This document shows, in pieces, positions 29,303 to 38,147 of a DNA stretch of 64,000 bases. The position numbers were made by a program, and so were the translations under genes. Every line of letters begins with the position of its first letter. Within the stretch, counting starts at the first letter, position 1. A model generated the notes under the pieces. That model made no database searches. It was not told the origin of the DNA and saw only the letters and a program-made list of their open reading frames with translations. Origin of the DNA: Streptomyces caelestis (GTDB lineage: Bacteria > Actinomycetota > Actinomycetes > Streptomycetales > Streptomycetaceae); the NCBI RefSeq assembly GCF_001279005.1, contig NZ_LGCN01000085.1, forward strand, positions 62,001-126,000, written 5' to 3'.

Positions 29303-29791
29303 ATGAGCGCACCCGACGGCAGCCCGGTCGGCGCCGAACGCAGCATCGGCCAGCTGTTCGCCTCGGCCACGGCGGACATGTCGGCGCTGGTGCACGACGA
29401 GATCGCGCTGGCGAAGGCGCAGCTCAAGCAGGACGTCAAACGGGGCGCGACCAGCGGCGGCGCGTTCACGGCGGCCGGCCTGCTGCTCCTGTTCTCCCTG
29501 CCGATGCTGAACTTCGCCCTGGCCTACGGCATCCACACCTGGAGCGGCTGGAACCTCGCGGTCTGCTTCCTGCTGTCCTTCACGGCGAACGTACTGATCG
29601 CGCTGCTCCTCGCGCTGATCGGCGTCGTCTTCGCGAAGAAGGCGAAGAAGGGCCGGGGCCCGCAGAAGGTCGCCGCCTCGATGAAGGAGACGGCGGGCGT
29701 GCTGCAGAAGGCCAAGCCGCACCCCCGCCCCGAGCTGCCCGAGGACCGGGGCCCCCGGTCCATCGAGGCTGTGGCACGCTCGTCTTCATGA
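29303..29791 (+). CDS. Holin-superfamily-like membrane protein (Rv3669 type)
   Basis: A 162-residue protein with an amphipathic N-terminal region rich in acidic and basic residues, two strong hydrophobic helices (about 56-78 and 84-112) and a basic tail. It matches the phage-holin-superfamily III / DUF1469 group found chromosomally throughout Actinobacteria, so it need not be phage-derived. The ATG at 29303 has AGAGGGAGA upstream. Its stop overlaps the next gene's ATG (ATGA), coupling it to the hydrolase. Confidence 0.85.
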   Translation: MSAPDGSPVGAERSIGQLFASATADMSALVHDEIALAKAQLKQDVKRGATSGGAFTAAGLLLLFSLPMLNFALAYGIHTWSGWNLAVCFLLSFTANVLIALLLALIGVVFAKKAKKGRGPQKVAASMKETAGVLQKAKPHPRPELPEDRGPRSIEAVARSSS

Positions 29792-30738
29792 CGGATCCCG
29801 CCACCTCTCCGGCGCAGCCCGCCTCGGTCGTACGGCTCGACATCCCCGGCGGCGCCGGACTGACGCACCGGGACGTCGCCGCCAACGGCGCCCGCTTCCA
29901 CATCGCGGAGCTGGGCGACGGCCCCCTGGTGCTGCTGCTGCACGGCTTCCCGCAGTTCTGGTGGACCTGGCGGCACCAGCTCACGGCGCTCGCCGACGCC
30001 GGGTTCCGGGCCGTCGCCATGGACCTGCGGGGTGTCGGCGGCAGCGACCGCACACCGCGCGGCTACGACCCGGCCAACCTGGCGCTGGACATCACCGGGG
30101 TGATCCGCTCCCTCGGCGAGCCGGACGCCGCGCTGGTCGGCCACGACCTGGGCGGGTACCTGGCGTGGACGGCCGCGGCGATGCGGCCCAAGCTCGTACG
30201 GCGGCTCGCGGTCGCGTCCATGCCGCATCCGCGGCGCTGGCGCTCGGCTCTGGTCTCCGACGCCAGGCAGTCGGCCGCCCTGTCCCACATCTGGGGGTTC
30301 CAGCGGCCCTGGATCCCGGAGCGCCGGCTCACCGCGGACGACGGGGCGCTGGTGGCCGAGCTCATCCAGGACTGGACCGGGCCGCACCCGCCGGACGAGA
30401 AGGCGCTGGAGAACTACCGGCGGGCCATGTGCATCCCGTCCACGGCGCACTGCTCGATCGAGCCGTACCGCTGGATGGTGCGCTCCCTGGCCCGTCCGGA
30501 CGGCATCCAGTTCAACCGCAGGATGAAGCGGCCGGTGCGGGTGCCGACGCTGCATCTGCACGGCTCGCTGGACCCGGTCGTGCGCACGCGCAGCGCCGCG
30601 GGGTCCGGGGAGTACGTGGAAGCGCCGTACCGCTGGCGGCTGTTCGACGGGCTGGGGCACTTCCCGCACGAAGAGGATCCGGTCGCGTTCTCCACGGAAC
30701 TGATCAATTGGCTGAAGGATCCCGAACCCGACCGGTGA
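29788..30738 (+). CDS. Alpha/beta hydrolase, epoxide-hydrolase-like (EphE type)
   Basis: A 316-residue alpha/beta hydrolase. The oxyanion motif HGFPQFWWTW near residue 51 and nucleophile elbow GHDLGGYLAW near 118 carry Asp, not Ser, as nucleophile, which is characteristic of epoxide hydrolases and haloalkane dehalogenases. The catalytic His is in GLGHFPHEE near residue 292 and the acid is probably in GSLDPVV near 260. In M. tuberculosis the syntenic gene is ephE. It is translationally coupled to the preceding membrane-protein gene and is followed by a spacer before the convergent protease gene. Confidence 0.88.
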   Translation: MTDPATSPAQPASVVRLDIPGGAGLTHRDVAANGARFHIAELGDGPLVLLLHGFPQFWWTWRHQLTALADAGFRAVAMDLRGVGGSDRTPRGYDPANLALDITGVIRSLGEPDAALVGHDLGGYLAWTAAAMRPKLVRRLAVASMPHPRRWRSALVSDARQSAALSHIWGFQRPWIPERRLTADDGALVAELIQDWTGPHPPDEKALENYRRAMCIPSTAHCSIEPYRWMVRSLARPDGIQFNRRMKRPVRVPTLHLHGSLDPVVRTRSAAGSGEYVEAPYRWRLFDGLGHFPHEEDPVAFSTELINWLKDPEPDR

Positions 30739-31068
30739 CCGGGTCGAGCACTCGTCCGACGACCGGCCAATTGCCCGGCGCATAAGCCAATTGAGTGCGC
30801 GTGAGGCGGTTATCGACCTTGGGGCGGGGGCAGACGTCGGGGTATGGGCTGGACGCACGACTACAGTGACGCAAGCCGTGACCGCCGCTCGGCGGGCGGT
30901 ATGGGTTCCCACCAGCGAGGCGGTGCACCACAGATGGCAGGTACGGACCTCAAGGTGGGAATCCCGCACATCCTCCGCCGCCGGGCCCGCTGGGTCTCCG
31001 TCCGCCTGCGCCACCCACGCGGCTGACGGCCCGTACGACCGTACGACTCTTCTCCGGCACCAGGGCCC
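30739..31068. other. Spacer between convergent genes
   Basis: 330 bases between the hydrolase stop and the protease stop. Apart from the weak small ORF listed next, no gene or strong terminator hairpin is visible. Confidence 0.5.
30844..31026 (+). CDS. Possible small basic protein
   Basis: A 60-codon reading frame with about three quarters G or C at third positions and a product rich in Arg and Gly, ending RRRARWVSVRLRHPRG. The ribosome site is poor: a G-run sits one base from the ATG and another 13 bases away. I do not recognise a family. It could be a real small gene or chance. Confidence 0.3.
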   Translation: MGWTHDYSDASRDRRSAGGMGSHQRGGAPQMAGTDLKVGIPHILRRRARWVSVRLRHPRG

Positions 31069-32268
31069 CTAGAGCGCGCAGTTGTCGCTGTCCACCTGCT
31101 GGTTCGCGGCGCGGCCCTTGGCGATGTCCTCCTGGATCTCGTCCGCGGTGAGCGCGTAGCCGGTCTCCGCGTCGTCCCTGGACTTCGCGAAGATCACGCC
31201 GTAGACCTCTCCCTCGGGGGTCAGCAGCGGGCCGCCGGAGTTGCCCTGACGGACGGTCGCGTACAGGGAGTACACGTCGCGGCGGACCGTGCCCCGGCGG
31301 TAGATGTCCGCACCGTTGGCCGTGATGCGTCCCCGCACGCGCGCGGAACGGACGTCGTACGACCCGTTCTCCGGGAAGCCGGCGACGATCGCGCTGTCGT
31401 TGCTGCTCGCGTCCTCGCCGGTGAAGCGCAGCACGGGCGCCTTGATGTCGGGCACGTCGAGGACGGCGATGTCACGCTTCCAGTCGTAGAGGACGACCTT
31501 CGCGTCGTACTTCCTGCCCTCGCCGCCTATCTGCACGGTCGGCTCGTCGACGCCCCCCACGACGTGCGCGTTGGTCATGACGCGGCGCTCGGCGAAGACG
31601 AAGCCGGTGCCCTCCAGGACCTTGCCGCAACTCGGGGCGGTGCCCATCACCTTGACGATGGAGCGCTGCGCGCGGACCGCGACGGGGCTGCCCGCCAGGG
31701 CCGGGTCCGGGGGCCGGACGTCGGTGATCGGCTCACTGGCGAAGGGACTGAAGACCTGCGGGAAGCCGTTCTGCGCGAGGATGGAGGAGAAGTCGGCGAA
31801 CCAGGTGTCGGCCCGGTCGGGCAGCGCCCGGGAGACCCCGAGCAGCACCCTGGAGCCGCGGACCTCCTTGCCGAGCGTCGGCAGCGTCGTGCCGGCGAGG
31901 GCCGAGCCGATCAGCCAGGCGACCAGGAGCATCGCGACGACGTTGACCAGTGCGCCGCCCGTCGCGTCCAGCGCGCGGGCCGGCGACCAGGTGATGTGGC
32001 GGCGCAGCTTGTTGCCGAGATGCGTGGTCAGGGCCTGGCCGACGGAGGCGCAGACGATGACGACGACGACCGCGACGACGGCGGCCGTCGTACCGACCTC
32101 GGAGTCGTCCGTCAGGGCGTCCCAGATGACGGGCAGCGCGTAGACGGCGGCGAGACCGCCGCCCAGGAAGCCGATCACCGACAGGACGCCGACGACGAAG
32201 CCCTGGCGGTAGCCGACGACCGCGAACCACACGGCGGCGACGAGCAACAGGATGTCCAGCACGTTCAC
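31069..32268 (-). CDS. MarP-like membrane serine protease
   Basis: A 399-residue protein. Four hydrophobic helices in the first 130 residues form a CvpA-like membrane domain. A trypsin-fold protease domain follows outside the membrane. The catalytic triad is readable: His in TNAHVV (near 232), Asp in KRDIAVLDV (near 263) and Ser in RQGNSGGPLL (near 341). Single cysteines in PSCGK and the final DNCAL probably form the redox-sensitive disulfide described for mycobacterial MarP (Rv3671c), which is needed for acid and oxidative-stress survival. The GTG start at 32268 has only a weak ribosome site. It follows the NUDIX gene on the same strand by 45 bases. Confidence 0.9.
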   Translation of the reverse strand: MNVLDILLLVAAVWFAVVGYRQGFVVGVLSVIGFLGGGLAAVYALPVIWDALTDDSEVGTTAAVVAVVVVIVCASVGQALTTHLGNKLRRHITWSPARALDATGGALVNVVAMLLVAWLIGSALAGTTLPTLGKEVRGSRVLLGVSRALPDRADTWFADFSSILAQNGFPQVFSPFASEPITDVRPPDPALAGSPVAVRAQRSIVKVMGTAPSCGKVLEGTGFVFAERRVMTNAHVVGGVDEPTVQIGGEGRKYDAKVVLYDWKRDIAVLDVPDIKAPVLRFTGEDASSNDSAIVAGFPENGSYDVRSARVRGRITANGADIYRRGTVRRDVYSLYATVRQGNSGGPLLTPEGEVYGVIFAKSRDDAETGYALTADEIQEDIAKGRAANQQVDSDNCAL

Positions 32269-32313
32269 CGCTTCACGCCTCGCCTCGTCCGACCCAGCAC
32301 GGCGCCCACCCTG

Positions 32314-33009
32314 TCATGACCGCCAGTCCAGCGGGACCCGCCTGTCCCGGTCCCAGGGCCGCTCCCATCCCGCGAAGTGCAGCAACCGGTCGATGACCCC
32401 GGCGGTGAAGCCCCACACGAGGGCCGACTCGACCAGGAACGCCGGACCCTGGTGACCGCTGGGGTGGACCGCGGTCGCACGGTTGTCCGGGTGGGTGAGA
32501 TCCGCCACCGGGACGGTGAACACCCGCGCGGTCTCGTTCGGGTCGACGACCCCCACCGTGCTGGGCACGCGCCACCAGCCCAGCACGGGGGTGACGACGA
32601 AGCCGCTGACCGGGATGTAGAGCTTCGGCAGGACGCCGAACAACTGGACGCCGGACGGATCGAGCCCGGTCTCCTCCTCGGCCTCGCGCAGGGCCGCCCG
32701 CAGCGGACCGTCGCCGTGCGGGTCACCGTCCTCGGGGTCGAGGGCGCCGCCGGGGAAGGACGGCTGCCCGGCGTGCGAGCGCAGTGAGCTCGCGCGCTCC
32801 ATGAGCAGCAGCTCCGGGCCGCGCTCGCCGTCGCCGAAGAGGATGAGGACGGCGGACTGGCGCCCCGTGCCGTTCTCCGGGGGCAGGAAGCGGCTCAGCT
32901 GTCCCGGCCGGACCGTCTCGGCCGCGCGGGCCACCGGGTCCAGCCAGGAGGGCAGCCCCTCCTGGCTGAGCGTCACCGGACCGCCCCGGGCACCACTCGT
33001 CCGCGTCAC
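32314..33009 (-). CDS. NUDIX hydrolase, CoA-pyrophosphatase-like
   Basis: A 231-residue NUDIX protein. The box G-x5-E-x7-REUxEExGU is complete: it starts at GALDPEDGDPHGDG and ends REAEEETGLDP near residue 120. The upstream ERASSLRSHAGQPSFPGG is the UPF0035 signature of CoA pyrophosphatases, which cleave CoA to phosphopantetheine and 3',5'-ADP. Start choice is uncertain: GTGs at 33039, 33015, 33009 and 32976 are in frame, and 33009 is taken because GGGGGTGG lies just upstream. It corresponds to Rv3672c and sits between nth and the protease gene. Confidence 0.87.
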   Translation of the reverse strand: MTRTSGARGGPVTLSQEGLPSWLDPVARAAETVRPGQLSRFLPPENGTGRQSAVLILFGDGERGPELLLMERASSLRSHAGQPSFPGGALDPEDGDPHGDGPLRAALREAEEETGLDPSGVQLFGVLPKLYIPVSGFVVTPVLGWWRVPSTVGVVDPNETARVFTVPVADLTHPDNRATAVHPSGHQGPAFLVESALVWGFTAGVIDRLLHFAGWERPWDRDRRVPLDWRS

Positions 33010-33097
33010 CGCCACCCCCGTCGTCCGACCGCGTCCCACGGGTCCAACGCCCGGCGGCCCCGAGATCGTTCCGCGGGCCGCCGCGCACGCCGCTCCG

Positions 33098-34180
33098 TCA
33101 TCCGGCCCCCAGCGGCGGGGCGGGCCTGCCGCCGGCGTCCAGGTAGGCCTGCGGAGGCTTCAGACGCTGGCCCGGGAAACCGCCCTTCTCGTACTTCAGC
33201 AGCTTCTCCGCCTTCTCCGGGTCCGTCTCGCCCTCGCCGTACGCCGGACAGAGCGGCGCGATGGGACAGGCGCCGCAGGCGGGCCTGCGGGCGTGGCAGA
33301 TGCGGCGGCCGTGCCAGATGACGTGGTGGGACAGGTCGGTCCAGTCGCTCTTGGGGAAGAGCGCGCCGACGGCCGCCTCGATCTTGTCGGGGTCGGTCTC
33401 CTCGGTCCACTTCCAGCGGCGCACCAGCCGCTGGAAGTGGGTGTCCACGGTGATTCCCGGGCGGCCGAAGGCGTTGCCGAGCACGACGAAGGCGGTCTTG
33501 CGGCCCACACCGGGCAGTTTGACGAGATCCTCGAGCCGGCCGGGCACCTCTCCGCCGAAGTCCTCCGCCAGCACCTTGGACAGCCCGATGACCGACCTGG
33601 TCTTGGCCCGGAAGAAGCCGGTGGGGCGCAGGATCTCCTCCACCTCCTCGGGGTCGGCGGCGGCCAGGTCCTCGGGGGTGGGGTACTTCGCGAAGAGGGC
33701 GGGGGTCGTCTGGTTGACGCGCAGGTCGGTGGTCTGGGCCGACAGCACGGTGGCGACGACGAGTTGGAAGGGGTTCTCGAAGTCCAGTTCCGGGTGGGCG
33801 TACGGGAACACCTCGGCGAGCTCGCGGTTGATCCGGCGCGCGCGGCGCACCAGCGCGGTGCGCGACTCGCTCCCGGCCGGCTCGACGGCGGCCCTCGCGG
33901 GGGCGGACTTCTCGGCGCCGGCCGCCCTCTTCGCCCCGGCCGCCCGTCGCTTCGCCGCCGGTTTCCCGGCCGCGGCCTGCGCCGGCTTCTCCGCCGACGT
34001 GCCCGTCCCCTCGGCCGCCCCGCTCGCGCGGACCACCGGTTCCTTCTTCAACGGTGACCTCTTTGCCGTCTTCGCCGTTTCCCTACCGCCATCGGAGCCC
34101 TGTTCGCCCACAGCGGAATCGCGACGTACACCCACTCGCGCAGCTCCCTCCGCCCGTGCTCTCACCGGCGATTTGGACAC
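33098..34180 (-). CDS. nth: Endonuclease III with long basic N-terminal extension
   Basis: Base-excision-repair DNA glycosylase/AP lyase that removes oxidised pyrimidines. The core contains LSAQTTD near residue 147, the helix-hairpin-helix LPGVGRKTA with the catalytic Lys near 228, [11 protein letters not shown] with the catalytic Asp near 250, and the 4Fe-4S ligand set C-x6-C-x2-C-x5-C near 301-317. The first 110 residues are an Ala/Lys/Arg/Glu-rich disordered extension, so the protein (360 residues) is much longer than E. coli Nth (211). The true start could lie further in. It is divergent from crp. Confidence 0.92.
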   Translation of the reverse strand: MSKSPVRARAEGAARVGVRRDSAVGEQGSDGGRETAKTAKRSPLKKEPVVRASGAAEGTGTSAEKPAQAAAGKPAAKRRAAGAKRAAGAEKSAPARAAVEPAGSESRTALVRRARRINRELAEVFPYAHPELDFENPFQLVVATVLSAQTTDLRVNQTTPALFAKYPTPEDLAAADPEEVEEILRPTGFFRAKTRSVIGLSKVLAEDFGGEVPGRLEDLVKLPGVGRKTAFVVLGNAFGRPGITVDTHFQRLVRRWKWTEETDPDKIEAAVGALFPKSDWTDLSHHVIWHGRRICHARRPACGACPIAPLCPAYGEGETDPEKAEKLLKYEKGGFPGQRLKPPQAYLDAGGRPAPPLGAG

Positions 34181-34282
34181 CCGGCCAGCCTACGGCCCGG
34201 CACCGACATCCGCCCCGGACCCCGAGGACCGGCGTCCAATCGGACCCCTGCCGCTTACCCCCACCGGCCCGTACGGCATCCT

Positions 34283-34296
34283 TGTGACAGATCACA
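34283..34296. promoter_or_regulatory. Crp-like palindrome upstream of crp
   Basis: TGTGA-N4-TCACA, a perfect inverted repeat resembling the Crp consensus except that the spacer is 4 rather than 6 bases. It sits about 90 bases before the crp start and in the divergent nth/crp region. Confidence 0.4.
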
Positions 34297-34386
34297 CTGT
34301 TTGGACCGTCCGGCAAAATGGGAACCACGGTCCCCTGGTACGTGGGGGAACAAGATCCCCTGAGCAGGCCGACAAGGAGAGAACTC

Positions 34387-35061
34387 GTGGACGACGTTCT
34401 GCGGCGGAACCCGCTCTTCGCGGCGCTCGACGACGAGCAGGCCGCCGAGCTTCGCGCCTCCATGAGTGAGGTGACCCTCGCACGGGGCGACTCCCTGTTC
34501 CACGAGGGCGACCCCGGCGACCGCCTGTACGTGGTCACCGAGGGCAAGGTGAAGCTGCACCGCACGTCCCCCGACGGCCGCGAGAACATGCTCGCCGTGG
34601 TCGGTCCGGGCGAGCTGATCGGTGAGCTGTCGCTCTTCGACCCGGGCCCGCGCACCGCGACCGCCACGGCGCTCACCGAGGTCAAGCTGCTCGGCCTGGG
34701 CCACGGCGACCTGACGCCCTGGCTGAGCGCCCGCCCCGAGGTGGCCACGGCGCTGCTGCGGGCCGTCGCGCGCCGGCTGCGCAAGACCAACGACGCGATG
34801 TCGGACCTGGTCTTCTCGGACGTCCCGGGCCGTGTCGCCCGCGCCCTGCTGGACCTCTCCCGCCGCTTCGGCGTGCAGTCCGAGGAGGGCATCCACGTCG
34901 TGCACGACCTCACGCAGGAGGAGCTGGCCCAGCTGGTCGGCGCGTCCCGCGAGACGGTCAACAAGGCCCTGGCGGACTTCGCCCAGCGCGGCTGGCTCCG
35001 CCTGGAGGCCCGCGCGGTGATCCTCCTGGACGTCGAACGCCTCGCGAAGCGCTCCCGCTGA
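34387..35061 (+). CDS. crp: Crp-family transcriptional regulator
   Basis: A 224-residue global regulator with a cyclic-nucleotide-binding domain (about residues 1-120; PGELIGELSLFDPGPRTATA is the phosphate-binding cassette near 75-95), a dimerisation helix, and a winged helix near 175-205 (LTQEELAQLVGASRETVNKAL). The GTG at 34387 is preferred over the upstream ATG at 34318: AAGGAGAG lies 7 bases before it and the product then matches the 224-residue S. coelicolor Crp, which controls germination and antibiotic production. A strong terminator follows. Confidence 0.95.
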   Translation: MDDVLRRNPLFAALDDEQAAELRASMSEVTLARGDSLFHEGDPGDRLYVVTEGKVKLHRTSPDGRENMLAVVGPGELIGELSLFDPGPRTATATALTEVKLLGLGHGDLTPWLSARPEVATALLRAVARRLRKTNDAMSDLVFSDVPGRVARALLDLSRRFGVQSEEGIHVVHDLTQEELAQLVGASRETVNKALADFAQRGWLRLEARAVILLDVERLAKRSR

Positions 35062-35071
35062 CACCCGGCAC

Positions 35072-35103
35072 CGGAGCCCCACTCCCTGGGGAGTGGGGCT
35101 CCG
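35072..35103 (+). terminator. Terminator hairpin after crp
   Basis: A perfect 14-bp inverted repeat (35072-35085 against 35090-35103) with a 4-base loop, beginning 10 bases past the crp stop. It lies between convergent genes, so it may serve both strands. Confidence 0.85.
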
Positions 35104-35138
35104 CCGTGTCCGCGCACCCCGCGGGCTCGGGGGGTGGG

Positions 35139-35969
35139 CTAGATGAGCCCGTGCTCCCGGAGGTACTCCAGCTGGGCGCGCACCGAGAGTTCCGCGGCCG
35201 GCCACAGGGAGCGGTCGACGTCGGCGTAGACGTGGGCGACGACCTCGGAGGGGGTGCGGTGGCCGTCCTCGACGGCCGTCTCGACCTGGGCGAGGCGGTG
35301 GGCGCGGTGGGCGAGGTAGAACTCGACGGCGCCCTGGGCGTCCTCCAGGACGGGCCCGTGCCCGGGCAGTACCGTGTGGACGCCGTCGTCGACCGTGAGC
35401 GACCTGAGCCGGCGCAGCGTGTCCAGGTAGTCGCCGAGGCGGCCGTCGGGATGGGCCACGACGGTCGTGCCGCGGCCCAGGACGGTGTCGCCCGTGAGGA
35501 CCGCCCGGTCGGCCGGGAGGTGGAAGCACAGGGAGTCAGCCGTGTGCCCGGGGGCCGGTACGACCCTCAGCTCCAGGCCCCCGACGGTGACGACGTCCCC
35601 GGCGGCCAGCCCCTCGTCGCCGAGCCGCAGCGCCGGGTCCAGTGCCCGCACCTTCGTGCCCGTCAGCTCGGCGAAACGGGCGGCGCCCTCGGCGTGGTCG
35701 GGGTGACCGTGCGTCAGGAGGGTGAGCGCGACGCGCTTCCCGGTCCGCTCGGCGGTGCCGACGACGTGCCGCAGGTGTCCGTCGTCCAGCGGGCCGGGGT
35801 CGACCACGACGGCGAGGTCGGAGTCCGGTTCCGACAGGATCCAGGTGTTGGTGCCGTCCAGGGTCATCGCCGAGGGGTTGGGAGCCAGCACGTTGACGGC
35901 ACGCGCGGTGGCGGGCCCGGAGAGGACCCCGCCCCGCGGCTGGCCGGGAAGGGTGCTCGCGTCCGTCAT
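35139..35969 (-). CDS. Metallo-beta-lactamase-fold hydrolase
   Basis: A 276-residue MBL-fold protein with the metal motif THGHPDHAEG near residue 85, PGHTADSLCF near 145, and GDTVLGRGTT near 167. A C-terminal helical domain (residues about 215-276) resembles the beta-lactamase-associated winged-helix domain of LACTB2-like proteins, which act as nucleases or thioesterases. The substrate is unknown. The ATG at 35969 overlaps the stop of the upstream NUDIX gene (ATGA), so the two are co-translated. It is the syntenic counterpart of Rv3677c. Confidence 0.88.
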   Translation of the reverse strand: MTDASTLPGQPRGGVLSGPATARAVNVLAPNPSAMTLDGTNTWILSEPDSDLAVVVDPGPLDDGHLRHVVGTAERTGKRVALTLLTHGHPDHAEGAARFAELTGTKVRALDPALRLGDEGLAAGDVVTVGGLELRVVPAPGHTADSLCFHLPADRAVLTGDTVLGRGTTVVAHPDGRLGDYLDTLRRLRSLTVDDGVHTVLPGHGPVLEDAQGAVEFYLAHRAHRLAQVETAVEDGHRTPSEVVAHVYADVDRSLWPAAELSVRAQLEYLREHGLI

Positions 35970-36847
35970 GCGGGGGCTCCCCCGGTCGGGATGTGCTGGG
36001 TGAACTCGTCGTGTCCCGGCCAGGAGAGCACGATCTCGCCCCCCACCAGGCGCGCGGTGGCCAGGACCGGCGTGAGGTCCCGCGCGGGAGCCGCGTCGAG
36101 CGCCTCCGCGGCCGTTCCGTACGCCGCGAGCCGGCGCAGCGTCGCGATGGTCGGCGGCATCATCAGCAGCTCGCCCCGGTCGTACGCCCCGGCCGCCGCG
36201 CGCGGTGTGATCCACACCGTGCGGTCGGCCTCCGTGGAGGCGTTGCGGGTGCGCTGGCCCGCGGGGAGCGCGGCGACGAAGAACCAGGTGTCGTAGCGGC
36301 GGGGCTCGAACTCGGGGGTGATCCAGCGCGTCCACGCGCCGAGCAGGTCCGAGCGCAGGACCAGCCCGCGGCGGTCCAGGAACTCCGCGAAGGACGTCTC
36401 CCGCGCGACGAGCGCGGCACGGTCCGCCTCCCAGTCGTCGCCGGTCGTGTCGCCGACCACGGAGTCGGGGGTGGGTCCGGCGAGCAGGACGCCGGCCTCC
36501 TCGTACGTCTCCCGCACGGCCGCGCAGACGATCGCCTGGGCCTGTGCCCCGTCGACGCCGAGCCGGTCCGCCCACCACGCGCGCGAGGGGCCCGCCCAGC
36601 GGACGTGCCGGTCGTCGTCCCGCGGGTCGACGCCGCCGCCGGGGTAGGCGTACGCGCCGCCCGCGAACGCCATGGAGGCACGCCGGCGCAGCATGTACAC
36701 GGCGGGCCCGTCACCGGTGTCCTTGAGCAGCATGACGGTGGCCGCGCGCTTCGGCACGACCGGCGTGAGGCCGCCGTCCGCCAGCGCACGGATCCGCTCC
36801 GGCCACTCGGGCGGGTACCACTGCCCGCCGGCCTGCGCATTCACCAT
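35966..36847 (-). CDS. NUDIX hydrolase (NUDT19-like)
   Basis: A 293-residue protein with a split NUDIX arrangement: YPGGGVDP near residue 68, then about 45 residues, then AAVRETYEEAGVLL near 108. The long insert between the glycine motif and the REUxEE helix, and the overall length, are like NUDT19-type CoA diphosphohydrolases. The ATG at 36847 is clear. It is coupled to the downstream MBL-fold gene, suggesting that both act in one small metabolic clean-up step. Confidence 0.84.
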   Translation of the reverse strand: MVNAQAGGQWYPPEWPERIRALADGGLTPVVPKRAATVMLLKDTGDGPAVYMLRRRASMAFAGGAYAYPGGGVDPRDDDRHVRWAGPSRAWWADRLGVDGAQAQAIVCAAVRETYEEAGVLLAGPTPDSVVGDTTGDDWEADRAALVARETSFAEFLDRRGLVLRSDLLGAWTRWITPEFEPRRYDTWFFVAALPAGQRTRNASTEADRTVWITPRAAAGAYDRGELLMMPPTIATLRRLAAYGTAAEALDAAPARDLTPVLATARLVGGEIVLSWPGHDEFTQHIPTGGAPA

Positions 36848-37394
36848 GGCCGGAGGCTATCCCGTGACGGGCGGATGTTCGAGTGCCCGCGGAGGACGGC
36901 GGAACCGGGGAACGACACGGCGGTCCGGCGGACCGGACACGGCGGTGGCCGCACGGCTCACGCCCGGCGCCCGGAACCGCGGTCCCCCGGACGAGCCGCG
37001 CACGTCCCGCACGAGACCGAGGGGGACGGCACACGCCCCCGCCCCCGCCCCGGACGCGGGCCCCCGCGCCGGGTGCCGGGGACTCGTAGGCGTGCCCCCA
37101 CAGCGCGCGCCCGGACCCCGACGCCCGCACACCGGGCGCCCACGCCCGCCGGGGCACGCCGTCGGGCCGCGCACCGGCGCCCCGGCGCCCCGGCGCTCGC
37201 GCGCCGCAGGCGCCACCCGGACGACGAGGCGCGGGAGCGGCAGGGCCCGAAGCGCCAGGAGCCGCCGTCACCAGGAAGTGCCCTCACGCCGGGCGTCGGT
37301 TCCAAGGCGCCGCGCGCCGGGCCCGGCCGTCGCGCCGGACGCCGGGGCCTCGGCATCACCGGGTCCCGCGCCTCGCGGGCCCCGGCGGCGCGGA
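36848..37394. other. Long, extremely GC-rich spacer
   Basis: About 550 bases of C/G-rich, locally repetitive sequence (runs of GGCGCCCC and CCGGCG types). Open frames here are Arg/Pro/Gly/Ala-only and have no ribosome site, so I see no gene. The promoter for the NUDIX-MBL pair should lie in the first 100 bases. Confidence 0.6.
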
Positions 37395-37862
37395 TCACGC
37401 CTCGGTGAGTTCCACCTGGATCTCGACCTCCACCGGGGCGTCCAGGGGCAGTACCGCGACGCCCACCGCGCTGCGGGCGTGGACGCCCTTGTCGCCGAGG
37501 ACCTCGCCGAGCAGTTCGCTCGCGCCGTTGAGGACGCCCGGCTGGCCGGTGAAGTCCGCGGCGGAGGCCACGAAGCCGACGACCTTCACCACGCGCGCCA
37601 CGCGGTCCAGGTCCCCGGCGACGGACTTGACCGCGGCGAGGGCGTTCAGCGCGCAGGTGCGCGCCAGCTCCTTCGCCTCCTCGGCGGTGACCTCCGCGCC
37701 GACCTTTCCGGTCAGCGGAAGCTTGCCCTCCACCATGGGCAGCTGGCCGGCGGTGAAGACGTACCGCCCCGACCGCACGGCGGGCTGGTACGCGGCCAGC
37801 GGCGGGACGACCTCCGGCAGGCTCAGGCCCAGCTCGGCCAGTCTCGCCTCGACGGCGCTCAT
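37395..37862 (-). CDS. RidA-family protein
   Basis: A 155-residue protein of the RidA/YjgF family, which hydrolyses reactive enamine or imine intermediates. It shows VFTAGQLPMVEGKL near residue 35, CALNALAAVKSVAGDLDRV near 70-88, and the terminal HARSAVGVAVLPLDAPVEVE. The usual catalytic Arg of RidA is shifted or replaced in this longer subgroup, so imine hydrolysis is not assured. Its ATG at 37862 overlaps the stop of the small DUF4177 gene, giving coupled translation. It corresponds to Rv3678c. Confidence 0.88.
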   Translation of the reverse strand: MSAVEARLAELGLSLPEVVPPLAAYQPAVRSGRYVFTAGQLPMVEGKLPLTGKVGAEVTAEEAKELARTCALNALAAVKSVAGDLDRVARVVKVVGFVASAADFTGQPGVLNGASELLGEVLGDKGVHARSAVGVAVLPLDAPVEVEIQVELTEA

Positions 37863-38020
37863 CCCTGCCTCTCCCGCTTCAGGTAGGCCACCAGCTGTTC
37901 GGGGTTGTTCGGCCCGGGCACGACCTGGACGAGCTCCCAGCCGTCCTCGCCCCAGGTGTCCAGAATCTGCTTCGTCGCGTGGACGAGCAGTGGCACAGTC
38001 GCATATTCCCACTTGGTCAT
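37859..38020 (-). CDS. DUF4177-like small protein
   Basis: A 53-residue protein with the pattern KWEYATVPLLVHATKQILD, then GWELVQVVPG, then a basic C-terminus, as in the DUF4177 group. It is the first gene of a two-gene unit with RidA (ATGA overlap) and matches the small ORF annotated at Rv3678A in mycobacteria. Function unknown. Conservation of position argues it is real despite its size. Confidence 0.85.
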   Translation of the reverse strand: MTKWEYATVPLLVHATKQILDTWGEDGWELVQVVPGPNNPEQLVAYLKRERQG

Positions 38021-38134
38021 GCGGCCGACTCTAGCCCTCGCCCGCGCGGGACGCGGCCCCCGCACCGCCCCCTCGCGCGGGGCGCGACGGCCGGGAACCG
38101 CCACCCGGATCCGACGGGGCGCGGGAAGAGCATT

Positions 38135-38140
38135 TAGTCT
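38135..38140 (+). promoter_or_regulatory. Candidate -10 box for leaderless ArsA-like gene
   Basis: TAGTCT is followed by exactly 7 bases and then the GTG at 38148, with no ribosome site between. That is the standard geometry of a leaderless Streptomyces message. Confidence 0.5.
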
Positions 38141-38147
38141 CGAAGAC

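Noticed and set aside
29303..29791. Holin-like protein as a prophage sign
   Set aside because: The gene is part of a conserved chromosomal operon found across Actinobacteria and no other phage gene is nearby.
36848..37394. Several Arg/Pro/Ala frames in the GC-rich spacer
   Set aside because: No ribosome sites, no motif, and frames open on all sides only because stops are rare in such GC-rich DNA.
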